Part shown: in pieces, positions 1-6,906 of the stretch | How the letters are laid out: the number at the start of each line of letters is the position of its first letter | Numbering within the stretch: the stretch's first letter is position 1 | Assembly (NCBI GenBank): GCA_036505275.1 | Contig: DASXTS010000477.1 | Location: 1-12,818, forward strand | DNA: 12,818 nucleotides | Direction: 5' to 3' | Origin: DASXTS01 sp036505275 | GTDB lineage: Bacteria; Actinomycetota; Actinomycetes; Mycobacteriales; Pseudonocardiaceae | Translations under genes and position numbers: made by a program | The notes under the pieces: model-generated | Database searches by the model: none | Told to the model about the DNA's origin: nothing | The model's input: only the letters and a program-made list of their open reading frames with translations

Positions 1-1
1 C

Positions 2-889
<888 letters not shown>

Positions 890-927
890 CGCGCGCCTTT
901 GTCGTGTGGCGCGAGCCCCCTTGTTGT

Positions 928-1012
928 GACGATGTGACGTTGCCCCAATCCCATGTCCCAATCCCATGTCCCAATCCCATGTCCCAGTCCCATTGGGAAA
1001 TTCCACATCGTC
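928..1012. repeat. Intergenic inverted-repeat element, copy 1 (with internal tandem repeats)
   Basis: Within the 245-bp gap after clpB, GACGATGTG at 928-936 is matched by its perfect reverse complement CACATCGTC at 1004-1012. CCCAAT (944-949 and repeated inside) can also pair with ATTGGG at 992-997, so the transcript could form one extended, bulged hairpin. The 3' half, ATTGGGAAATTCCACATC, is nearly identical to the 3' half of a second element after pyrE (6148-6198). It starts 38 bp after the clpB stop codon. There is no T-run after it, so it is not a textbook intrinsic terminator, though actinomycete terminators often lack one. It may be a terminator-like or REP/MITE-like intergenic repeat; nothing in it codes for protein. 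Confidence 0.7.
944..995 (+). repeat. 13-bp tandem repeat, four units
   Basis: The unit CCCAATCCCATGT occurs three times without a mismatch (944-956, 957-969, 970-982), followed by a diverged fourth copy CCCAGTCCCATTG (983-995). It is more AT-rich than its surroundings and lies inside the inverted-repeat element between clpB and the next gene. The exactness suggests recent slippage and possible copy-number variation between strains. Confidence 0.9.
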
Positions 1013-1121
1013 GGTGGGACGCGGTGGGCTCGGCGCGGGTCTCGGCCTCGGCGCGGGTTCCCGGCGCCGGAATGGAGCGCCGCGCCGGTGGGTGATCCAG
1101 AGCCCCTGACCCGGTAGCGCC

Positions 1122-1127
1122 TAGGCT
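1122..1127 (+). promoter_or_regulatory. Putative -10 box (TAGGCT) of a leaderless promoter
   Basis: TAGGCT fits the actinobacterial TANNNT -10 consensus and lies 7 nt before the GTG at 1135. Transcription would then begin at or next to the start codon. No Shine-Dalgarno sequence precedes that GTG, which supports a leaderless start. No clear -35 box is visible. Confidence 0.5.
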
Positions 1128-1134
1128 TTCCGGA

Positions 1135-2382
1135 GTGGACGCCTGGATGTGGTTCGTGATCGCCGCGGTCGCGGGAGTCGCGGGCGTCGCATTACTGCTG
1201 CTCGACCGCGGACAGCGCGGCACGCGCAGTCGGGAGCGGCGCCGCTGGGCGGCGCTGCGCGGCTGGCAGTTCGCGGACTCCGACCCGGCACTGCCGGACC
1301 GCTGGCGGCACGGGGCGATGGCCAAGGGCGGCAGCGGCACGGCGCGCGATCTGGTCACGGGGTCACTGTTCACCGCGGCCGGCCGGCGCCTGGTGCACGT
1401 CTTTGACCATGCTCGCGGTGGCGCCGGGTCTGCCGCGGTGATCGCGGCCGTGCACCGCCGCACCCCCCAGCCCGTCGTGCTGGAGCTATGGCTGGGCACC
1501 GTCGGGGTGCCCACCGAGGCCGGCCTCGACCTGCTCGGCCCGGTGGGTGACCGGTACGCCTTCACCTCGGACCTCGTCAAGGCCCGGCCACTGATAACTC
1601 CGGAGCTGGTCGAACTGGCCGACGAGGTCGGCGACGACGTGCCCGTAACCTGGATCGAGGACGCATGGGTGGTTGCCGCGCTCGCCCCCGGCACCTCCCC
1701 GTCCCGCGTCGAGCGGCTGCTTCGCGTCCTCGGTGAGCTGGCCGACCTGGTCGACGGCGTGCACGCCGACGATGTCGCGGCGGCCGCATCCACAGCCCGC
1801 CATGCCGCCAGCGTCCACGATAGTTCGCAGCCGGACGGTGCACCCGAGCCACGCGGTGCGTCGGGGTCGGAGGGTCCGTCGGAGTTCGACCGTCCGCCGG
1901 AGCCACGCACTCCTCCCGAGTCGACTGGTTCTGCACAGGCGCGTGGTCCTGCCGAGGCGCGTGAACCTTCCGAGCCGGACCGTGCTCCCGAGGCCGGCGA
2001 TCCGCCGGGGTCCGACGGCGCCTCGGGGTCCGACGGCGCCTCGGAACCCAACCGTCCTCCGGAGCCACGAGCTCCTTCCGAGCCACGCGGTCGCGCGGAG
2101 CCGCATGGGCCCGCCGAGCCGCGCGGCAGCTCCGAGCCGGACGGTGCCTCAGAGCCACGTGGTGCCCCTGCGCCGCGCAGTTCTTCCGAGCCGCGCGGGC
2201 CTTTCGAACCACGCGACGCATCGGAGGTCCCCAAGCCGTCAGAGACCCCCGGTGCCGCTGCGCCGCGAGGTACCTCCGAGTCGGAGGGTGCTCCCCGGCG
2301 GCAGGAACCGAACGGGCAACAACGCGCCACCGAGGCGGGCAACGTCGGTGATGAGCCGGAGGACGGCCCGGCCCGGCCCTGA
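1135..2382 (+). CDS. Membrane-anchored protein of unknown function with a Pro/Glu/Arg hexapeptide-repeat tail
   Basis: I do not recognise a named family. The 415-residue product starts with one hydrophobic helix (about residues 4-23, WFVIAAVAGVAGVALLLL), followed at once by a basic stretch (RGQRGTRSRERRR), so the bulk is probably cytoplasmic. Residues about 35-220 form an ordinary globular region with the motif RRWAALRGWQF near its start; similar small actinobacterial membrane proteins are annotated only as hypothetical. From about residue 232 (base 1828) to residue 390 the protein becomes a degenerate repeat with a period near six, of the type S-E-P-R-G-[APS], with EPR, EPD, GSDGAS and EPHGP variants. 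This tail is probably disordered. The GTG start is chosen because TAGGCT lies 7 nt upstream and no ribosome-binding site is present. Long antisense frames here are by-products of the repeat and the GC content. Confidence 0.75.
   Translation: MDAWMWFVIAAVAGVAGVALLLLDRGQRGTRSRERRRWAALRGWQFADSDPALPDRWRHGAMAKGGSGTARDLVTGSLFTAAGRRLVHVFDHARGGAGSAAVIAAVHRRTPQPVVLELWLGTVGVPTEAGLDLLGPVGDRYAFTSDLVKARPLITPELVELADEVGDDVPVTWIEDAWVVAALAPGTSPSRVERLLRVLGELADLVDGVHADDVAAAASTARHAASVHDSSQPDGAPEPRGASGSEGPSEFDRPPEPRTPPESTGSAQARGPAEAREPSEPDRAPEAGDPPGSDGASGSDGASEPNRPPEPRAPSEPRGRAEPHGPAEPRGSSEPDGASEPRGAPAPRSSSEPRGPFEPRDASEVPKPSETPGAAAPRGTSESEGAPRRQEPNGQQRATEAGNVGDEPEDGPARP
1828..2310 (+). repeat. Degenerate 18-bp coding repeat (hexapeptide)
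   Basis: About 25 imperfect units of roughly 18 bp encode [GSA]-[APS]-[SP]-E-P-[RD] hexapeptides. One exact duplication is visible: TCCGACGGCGCCTCGGGG is followed directly by TCCGACGGCGCCTCGGAA (about 2020-2046). The composition stays in frame throughout, so the repeat is maintained as coding sequence. Confidence 0.8.
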
Positions 2383-2422
2383 CCCGTCCGCTTTCCGCGA
2401 AGGACCGGTCAGCCCATCTCCA

Positions 2423-2489
2423 AAGATCACCAAAACTGTCGACCGCGATTGCGCGGCCCGCAACATCCGTCGACAGTTCTGGCGATCTT
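2423..2489. repeat. Long intergenic hairpin: 21-bp arms with a nested 5-bp stem
   Basis: The arm at 2423-2443 (beginning AAGATCACCAAAACTG and ending TCGAC) is the reverse complement of 2469-2489 apart from two positions. Between them, TTGCG (2449-2453) and CGCAA (2459-2463) form a second stem around a 5-nt loop. It begins 40 bp after the stop of the hexapeptide-repeat gene and ends about 80 bp before the -10 box of the next gene. It could act as a transcription terminator (no T-run follows) or be a dispersed intergenic palindrome. The mismatches are G-for-A changes, which would keep most of an RNA stem as A-U/G-U pairs on one strand. Confidence 0.8.
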
Positions 2490-2569
2490 GAACCCAAGAG
2501 GCCCGCACGCATGGCCGCGGTGTGCCGAAACGGCGAACTCACGTGTACGAACACGCGGACACGCGCGGG

Positions 2570-2575
2570 TAGGTT
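2570..2575 (+). promoter_or_regulatory. Putative -10 box (TAGGTT) of a leaderless promoter
   Basis: TAGGTT lies 6 nt before the ATG at 2582, the spacing expected when the transcript begins with the start codon. No Shine-Dalgarno sequence lies between. A small inverted repeat, CGTGT-ACGA-ACACG (2542-2555), sits just upstream of where RNA polymerase would bind and could be an operator. Confidence 0.5.
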
Positions 2576-2581
2576 GGCGGC

Positions 2582-3358
2582 ATGCCAACGGCACTGGTCA
2601 CCGGCGCTACGGCCGGCATCGGCGCGGCATTCACGCGGCGGCTGGCCAGGGATGGGTACGACCTGGTGCTGGTGGCGCGGACCGTGCCGAGGCTGGAGGA
2701 GCTGGCTGGCCAGCTGCGCACGCAGTGTGGGGTGCAGGTCGAGGTGCTGCCGGCGGACCTATCCGATCCGCGGCAGCGGGTGAGGGTTGAGCAGCGGCTG
2801 CGGGACGAGCTGCTGGCGCCCGTCGACCTGCTGGTCAACAACGCCGGCTTCTCGAGAGCGGGCCAATTTTGGAACCTCGACACCGCGACGGTGCAGGCCC
2901 AGCTCGAGGTCAACGTGGCAAGCGTGCTGCGGCTGACCCACGCGGCGCTGCCCGGCATGCTGCGCCGCCAGCGCGGCGCCGTCGTCAACGTGTCCAGCGT
3001 GGCCGGCTTCATGCCCGGCCGCGGCGTTACCTACCCGGCCGACAAGTCGTGGGTGACCATGTTCTCGGAGGGGCTTGGGACGTCGCTGGCCGGGACGGGG
3101 GTGCAGGTGCTGGCGCTGTGTCCCGGCTTCACCCGCACCGAGTTCCACGACAGTGGCAAGATCGACATGTCGGGTCTGCCGGGCATCTTCTGGCTGAAGG
3201 CCGACGACGTGGTCGCGGCCTGCCTCGCCGACCTGTACCGCGGCCGCGCGGTGTCGGTGCCGGGCGCGCAGTACAAGGCGCTGGTCGGGCTCAGCCGCAT
3301 GGTGCCCCGCGCGGTGCTCCGCCGGCTTGCCTCCCGCACGGGCCGCGGCCGCACGTGA
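2582..3358 (+). CDS. Short-chain dehydrogenase/reductase (SDR), classical type
   Basis: Probable cytoplasmic NAD(P)(H)-dependent oxidoreductase of 258 residues, the usual length for the classical SDR family. The Rossmann glycine motif TGATAGIG is at residues 7-14, the adenine-pocket Asp (ADLSD) near 59, NNAG at 86-89, the catalytic Asn near 111, Ser in NVSS near 138-139, and the YxxxK pair at Tyr151 and Lys155 (YPADK). PGFTRTEF follows at 181-188. An Arg after the first beta strand (VARTVPRLEE) suggests a preference for NADP(H); that is inference. The substrate cannot be told. The gene appears to be transcribed alone: a hairpin lies upstream, and a convergent ABC permease gene ends 3 bp after its stop. 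The ATG start is supported by the -10 box 6 nt upstream and by the immediate beta strand of the Rossmann fold. Confidence 0.92.
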   Translation: MPTALVTGATAGIGAAFTRRLARDGYDLVLVARTVPRLEELAGQLRTQCGVQVEVLPADLSDPRQRVRVEQRLRDELLAPVDLLVNNAGFSRAGQFWNLDTATVQAQLEVNVASVLRLTHAALPGMLRRQRGAVVNVSSVAGFMPGRGVTYPADKSWVTMFSEGLGTSLAGTGVQVLALCPGFTRTEFHDSGKIDMSGLPGIFWLKADDVVAACLADLYRGRAVSVPGAQYKALVGLSRMVPRAVLRRLASRTGRGRT

Positions 3359-3361
3359 TCC

Positions 3362-4438
3362 TCACGCGACCCGCAGTCCACGGGGGAGGGTGCGCACCGG
3401 CGTGCGCAGCCGCCGCGTGGTGAGGACCAGCGCACCCGCGCCGAGCAGCACATCGACGGCCAGGCCGTACGGCCAGACCGGCGGGCCCCGTGGCCGCAGC
3501 TCGTCCAGCGGCTGGGTCACCTCCTCCTGCTGGGGGCCGGCGCGCAGGTCACGGACCCCGTGGCCGATATCGCCGAGCGGGTCGAACGGGCTGGGCAACC
3601 GCTGGTGTGTCACCGGGTCGCGGCGTTCCGGCAGCGCAGGCGCGGCGTCGGCCAGCACGACGAACGGGTTGGGCGCGAGCAGCCACCAGATCTGGTCGGT
3701 GCGGGTCACCGTGGTCGTGTAGGTGTAGTCCTCGTACCTGTCCGGCGCCGGTCTGGCCGTCGGGTTCACCGGACTCGGCGGCTCGGCGAACACAGGTTGG
3801 GGTACCGTGCGGGTCACCCGCTCGGTGTTCAGCGCGGCGGCCAGCCCGAACACGATGAGCGTGCCGATGGTCAGCGCGAACACCACCAGGTAGGACAGCA
3901 CGGCCGAGGTGGTGCTGCGGGCGAGCAGCGCGGACAGCGCCTGCGCGATGGCGCACACGACGCCGAGCAGCAGCGCGACCACCAGCATGGTGACCGCCAG
4001 CCGGCCGAACGGGACCCCGCCCTCGGCCACCGACCAGGCGACGAGGGGCAGGGTCAGGGCGAGGAATACCAGCGACGTGCCCCACGCCGCGGCCAGCTTG
4101 CCGACCGCGATCTGGGCCGCGCTCAGGCGGGTGACCTGCAGGGTGGCCAGCGTGCCGCGCTCCCGGTCGCCGTTCACGGATTGCGCGGTGAGCGCCGGCA
4201 CCACGAGCATGCCCATGCCGAGCACCAGCAGCATCAGCGAGCCGTACATCGGCGTGCCGTACGGCTGGTTGCCGCCGGAGAGGCCTTCGGAGGCGGCCAG
4301 CGCCAGCCGCAGCAGCACGGTGAAGGCGGCCAGCGTGACGAACCAGGCGCCGAGCAGCCAGCGCCAGCGGCCGGCCCGGATCCGCAGCCGGAACTCCTGC
4401 CCGGCCACGGTGGCCACCCCGGTGAGGAACGCCTTCAC
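3362..4438 (-). CDS. ABC-2 type transporter permease
   Basis: Membrane half of an ABC exporter, 358 residues. Predicted helices: about 27-49, 65-87, 118-137, 146-174, 179-203 and 322-341. The stretch NGDRERGTLATLQVTRLSAAQIAVGK (89-114, quoted only in part by its key ERGTL and GK residues) is the cytoplasmic coupling segment typical of ABC-2 permeases. Between the fifth and last helices lies an extended loop (about 204-320), rich in Pro and charged residues and containing DRYEDYTYTTTVTRT and WWLLAPNPF; it may be partly extracytoplasmic. The GTG start at 4438 overlaps the stop of the ATPase gene as GTGA, implying translational coupling; an open frame continues upstream but would run through the ATPase gene. 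The exported substrate is unknown. Confidence 0.88.
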   Translation of the reverse strand: MKAFLTGVATVAGQEFRLRIRAGRWRWLLGAWFVTLAAFTVLLRLALAASEGLSGGNQPYGTPMYGSLMLLVLGMGMLVVPALTAQSVNGDRERGTLATLQVTRLSAAQIAVGKLAAAWGTSLVFLALTLPLVAWSVAEGGVPFGRLAVTMLVVALLLGVVCAIAQALSALLARSTTSAVLSYLVVFALTIGTLIVFGLAAALNTERVTRTVPQPVFAEPPSPVNPTARPAPDRYEDYTYTTTVTRTDQIWWLLAPNPFVVLADAAPALPERRDPVTHQRLPSPFDPLGDIGHGVRDLRAGPQQEEVTQPLDELRPRGPPVWPYGLAVDVLLGAGALVLTTRRLRTPVRTLPRGLRVA

Positions 4439-5490
4439 GGCCGCACCTCCGGTGGCGCCGGGTACAGCACGGGCGGCGGTATCGGTGCGTTCTCGTCGAC
4501 GAGCTCCAGGTACGCCGCCTCGAGCGTGCCGCCGGCCGGCGCGAACGCGGTGACCGGGACGCCGGCCCCGACCAACCGCGCCAGCAGGTCGGCGGCCGCC
4601 TGCTCGGATTCCAGCTCGACGTCCACCCATGACATGCCGGTGGGTCCGGACCCGCCGGACGGCTCGGACACGCCGGACGGTCCCGAAGGTCCGGGCTGGC
4701 CGGATGTGCCGGCCGGCCCGTGCCAATGCCCCGCCGCGGCCAGCGCGGCGACCAGCGCGTCCCGGTCAAGCGCCCGGATGCGCCAGCTGCGGCGGCGGGC
4801 CACCGGCAGGTCGGCGACGTGGTGCTCGCCGACCGTCACGCCCTGGTCCACGAACACCACCCGGTCGGCCATCTCCTCCAGGTCGGACAGGATGTGGCTG
4901 GAGATCAGCACCGCGGCGCCCTCGGCGGCCAACCGCCGCAGCAGCAGGCGCAGCTCGACGCGGCTGTGCGGATCCAGCCCGGCGGCCGGCTCGTCCAGCA
5001 GCAGCACGGCCGGCCGGTGCACCAGTGCCCTGGTGAGCGCCAGCCGTTGCTTCTGCCCGCGGGACAGCACGTGCACCGGCTGGTCGCCGTAGTCGCCGAG
5101 CCGGGCCAGCTCCAGCAGTTCGGTGGCGCGGCTGCGGGCGGCGGCCCGCGTCAGCCGGTAGGCGGCGGCGAAGAACTCGAGGTATTCCCGGGCAGTGAGG
5201 TTGTCGTACATCCCAAAGACGTCCGGCGACCAGCCCATCCGGGCGCGCACCGCGTCCGGCTCGGTGACCGGGTCGCGCCCGGCCACCCGCACCTCGCCGG
5301 CGTCCGGGGTGAGCAGCGTGGCCAGCACCAGCAGCAGCGTGGTCTTGCCGGCCCCGTTCGGGCCGACCAGCGCGGTCACCTCGCCCGGCGCGGCCTGCAG
5401 CGACATGCCGCGCACCGCCCGCACGTCGCCGAAGCTGCGCCGCACGTCCCGGACCACCACACCGCCGCCGCCCCCGACCGGTGTCAGCAT
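4435..5490 (-). CDS. ABC transporter ATP-binding protein
   Basis: Cytoplasmic ATPase of an ABC-2 exporter, 351 residues, translated just before and coupled to its permease. Walker A GPNGAGKT is at 43-50, the ABC signature LSRGQKQRL at 142-150, Walker B LLLDEP at 163-168, AGLD at 170-173 and the H-loop ISSH at 196-199. The Q-loop position reads GWSPDVFGMYDNLT, without a clear glutamine, as in a recognised subgroup of exporter ATPases with a GYMPDxFGVYDDL-type sequence. After the nucleotide-binding domain there is an unusual Gly/Pro/Ser-rich insert (about 258-286, e.g. SGQPGPSGPSG) before a short alpha/beta C-terminal region. The ATG at 5490 is chosen over an in-frame ATG 24 bases upstream because AGGGGG (5495-5500 on this strand) precedes it by 4 nt. 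Confidence 0.92.
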   Translation of the reverse strand: MLTPVGGGGGVVVRDVRRSFGDVRAVRGMSLQAAPGEVTALVGPNGAGKTTLLLVLATLLTPDAGEVRVAGRDPVTEPDAVRARMGWSPDVFGMYDNLTAREYLEFFAAAYRLTRAAARSRATELLELARLGDYGDQPVHVLSRGQKQRLALTRALVHRPAVLLLDEPAAGLDPHSRVELRLLLRRLAAEGAAVLISSHILSDLEEMADRVVFVDQGVTVGEHHVADLPVARRRSWRIRALDRDALVAALAAAGHWHGPAGTSGQPGPSGPSGVSEPSGGSGPTGMSWVDVELESEQAAADLLARLVGAGVPVTAFAPAGGTLEAAYLELVDENAPIPPPVLYPAPPEVRP

Positions 5491-5494
5491 GGTT

Positions 5495-5500
5495 CCCCCT
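5495..5500 (-). promoter_or_regulatory. Ribosome-binding site of the ABC ATPase gene (AGGGGG)
   Basis: Read on the minus strand, AGGGGG followed by AACC lies directly before the ATG at 5490. It is the clearest Shine-Dalgarno site in the window and decides the start. A possible -10 box for this gene (TATCGT, minus strand, 5531-5526) would give a leader of about 30 nt. Confidence 0.65.
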
Positions 5501-5505
5501 AGAGT
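5500..5505 (+). promoter_or_regulatory. Possible -10 box (TAGAGT) for pyrE
   Basis: TAGAGT matches TANNNT and would start a transcript near 5512, giving pyrE a leader of about 25-34 nt that includes AGGA at 5523-5526. It overlaps the ribosome-binding site of the divergent ABC gene, so the two transcription units share a very short control region (5491-5545). Confidence 0.3.
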
Positions 5506-5545
5506 CGGGCCCACCTATGCACAGGACGATACGGACGTGAGACGC

Positions 5546-6109
5546 ATGACTACCGACCCGGTTGCCCGTGCCGAGGACGTCGAGCTCGCCGAGCTCGCCG
5601 AGCTGGTGCGCGAGCTGTCCGTCGAGCGTGGGGAGTTCGTGCTGTCCTCCGGCGCCACCGCGCCGTACTACGTGGACCTGCGGCGGGCCACCCTGCACCA
5701 CCGCGCCGCGCCGCTGATCGGCCGGCTGATGCGCCGCCTGGTCGCGGACTGGGACTTCGCGGCGGTCGGGGGCATGACCATGGGCGCCGATCCGGTGGCG
5801 CTGGCCATGCTGCACGCCTCCGGCCGGCCGCTGGATGCGTTCGTGGTCCGCAAGGCCGCCAAGGAGCACGGCATGCAGCGGCGCATCGAGGGCCCGTCGG
5901 TGGCGGGGCTGCGGGTGCTGTGCGTCGAGGACACCTCGACCACCGGGGCCAGCCCGCTCGGTGCCGTCGCCGCGCTGCGCTCGGCCGGCGCCACCGTGGT
6001 CGGGGTCGCCACCGTGGTCGACCGGGACACCGGTGCGGCGGCCGCCATTGCGACCGAAGGCCTGCCGTACCGCTACCTCCTCGGCCTCGCCGACCTCGGC
6101 CTGGCGTGA
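5546..6109 (+). CDS. pyrE: Orotate phosphoribosyltransferase
   Basis: Fifth step of de novo pyrimidine synthesis: orotate plus PRPP gives orotidine 5'-monophosphate and pyrophosphate, in the cytoplasm. The 187-residue product is of usual length for the actinobacterial form. FVLSSGATAPYYVDLRRATL (31-50) is the N-terminal orotate/PRPP-binding segment; VRKAAKEHGMQRRIEG (101-116) carries the catalytic-loop Arg/Lys/His residues; VLCVEDTSTTGASP (124-137) is the PRPP-binding loop with the Glu-Asp pair. It appears alone rather than in a pyr operon: the ABC operon is divergent on one side, and 186 bp with a hairpin element lie on the other. The start is uncertain: the ATG at 5546 is taken, but an in-frame GTG at 5537, with AGGA 10 nt upstream, would add three residues. 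Confidence 0.93.
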   Translation: MTTDPVARAEDVELAELAELVRELSVERGEFVLSSGATAPYYVDLRRATLHHRAAPLIGRLMRRLVADWDFAAVGGMTMGADPVALAMLHASGRPLDAFVVRKAAKEHGMQRRIEGPSVAGLRVLCVEDTSTTGASPLGAVAALRSAGATVVGVATVVDRDTGAAAAIATEGLPYRYLLGLADLGLA

Positions 6110-6145
6110 CGCCGGCCGTCCTCCCCTCCCGTCCGTCCCCGTTTT

Positions 6146-6198
6146 GCGACGATGTGACATCGTCGGCGAACCTGATTGGGGAAATTCCACGTCCTCGC
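6146..6198. repeat. Intergenic inverted-repeat element, copy 2
   Basis: GACGATGTGACATCGTC at 6148-6164 is a perfect palindrome (7-bp stem with a TGA loop). The outer arms GCGACGATGTG (6146-6156) and CACGTCCTCGC (6188-6198) also pair at 9 of 11 positions. ATTGGGGAAATTCCACGTC (6175-6193) matches the 3' half of copy 1 after clpB with one inserted G and one substitution. The shared GACGATGTGAC core begins 38 bp after the pyrE stop, exactly as copy 1 does after clpB. No T-run follows. Here the tandem 13-mers of copy 1 are absent. Confidence 0.7.
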
Positions 6199-6283
6199 CG
6201 GGGTGGCGGGACAGCCGCGGGGCAGCCGCGGGACAAGCGGCGGACGAGCCGCCGGGGCAAGGCGAGGGACATAGCGGCGGGCA

Positions 6284-6289
6284 TAGGGT
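6284..6289 (+). promoter_or_regulatory. Putative -10 box (TAGGGT) of a leaderless promoter
   Basis: TAGGGT ends 6 nt before the ATG at 6296, with no Shine-Dalgarno sequence in between. About 30 bp further upstream is a small hairpin, CGGCGG-ACGAG-CCGCCG (6238-6254). Confidence 0.5.
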
Positions 6290-6295
6290 GCTCGA

Positions 6296-6898
6296 ATGGA
6301 GATCGCGCTAGTCGTCGTGCTGGCTGTGCTGGTGATCGCGGTCGTGGCGGCGATCATGAGCTACAACCGGTTTGTCGGTCAGCGCAACACCGTCGCGGAG
6401 TCGTGGCGGCAGGTCGACGTGGAGCTGCAACGCAGGCACGACCTGGTTCCGAACCTGGTGGAGACGGTCAAGGCGTCGGCCCGCTTCGAGCAGGCGACAC
6501 TGCAGCAGGTGGTGCAGGCCAGGGCGCAGGCCGTCGCCGCGCGGGACGCCGGACCGGCCGCCAAGGGCGCGGCGGAGCGGCAGCTCTCCGGCGCGCTGCG
6601 CGGGTTCTTCGCGCTGGCCGAGAGCTATCCCGAACTGCGCTCCAGCCAGAACTATCTGCACCTGCAGGAGCAACTGGCCGAGACCGAGGACCGCATTGCG
6701 GCCGGTCGCCGCTACTACAACGCGAATGTGCGGGCATACAACACGCGTCTGCAGCAGATCCCGTCCAGCATTGTGGCCGGCATCGGCAAGTTCACGCCGG
6801 CCGAGTACTTCACCGTGGACGACCCGGACGTGCGGGCCGCCCCGTCCGTGGCCGGAGCGCTGGACCCGAACCCCGGCCGGCTACCGCCGCGCACCTAG
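6296..6898 (+). CDS. LemA family membrane protein
   Basis: Two hundred residues, the usual size. One N-terminal transmembrane helix (residues 3-21) is followed by a helical-bundle domain with the family's marks: YNRFVGQRNTVAESWRQVDV (23-42), RRHDLVPNLVETVKASARFE (46-65), SYPELRSSQNYLHLQEQL (110-127) and the C-terminal TEDRIAAGRRYYNANVRAYN (130-149). LemA proteins are widespread and their molecular role is still unclear; they are often found beside TPM-domain or peptidase genes, but neither is adjacent here. The last 30 residues are Pro/Asp-rich and poorly conserved. ATG 6296 is supported by the -10 box 6 nt upstream and by the immediate signal-anchor helix. Confidence 0.93.
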   Translation: MEIALVVVLAVLVIAVVAAIMSYNRFVGQRNTVAESWRQVDVELQRRHDLVPNLVETVKASARFEQATLQQVVQARAQAVAARDAGPAAKGAAERQLSGALRGFFALAESYPELRSSQNYLHLQEQLAETEDRIAAGRRYYNANVRAYNTRLQQIPSSIVAGIGKFTPAEYFTVDDPDVRAAPSVAGALDPNPGRLPPRT

Positions 6899-6901
6899 GG
6901 T
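6896..6901 (+). promoter_or_regulatory. Possible -10 box (TAGGGT) overlapping the LemA-gene stop codon
   Basis: The TAG stop of the LemA-family gene is the first half of TAGGGT, which ends 5 nt before the ATG at 6907. The spacing is slightly shorter than at the other leaderless starts here, so the call is tentative. Confidence 0.35.
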
Positions 6902-6906
6902 TCCAG

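Noticed and set aside
944..995. CRISPR array at the 13-bp repeats
   Set aside because: The repeats are directly adjacent without spacers, too short, and no cas gene is present.
3549..4769. Long alternative frames across the ABC transporter genes on both strands
   Set aside because: They are Arg/Ala/Gly-rich shadows of high-GC coding sequence; the ATPase and permease frames carry all the family motifs.
3362..5490. Antibiotic or bacteriocin export system
   Set aside because: The ABC pair has no adjacent precursor peptide, modifying enzyme or regulator, so the substrate cannot be inferred.
5195..5545. N-terminal extension of pyrE by 117 codons
   Set aside because: It runs through the antisense of the ABC ATPase gene, and known orotate phosphoribosyltransferases begin near the ATG at 5546 or the GTG at 5537.
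6238..6254. Small hairpin CGGCGG-ACGAG-CCGCCG upstream of the LemA-family gene as an operator
   Set aside because: A 6-bp GC-only stem is expected by chance at this base composition; no supporting context.
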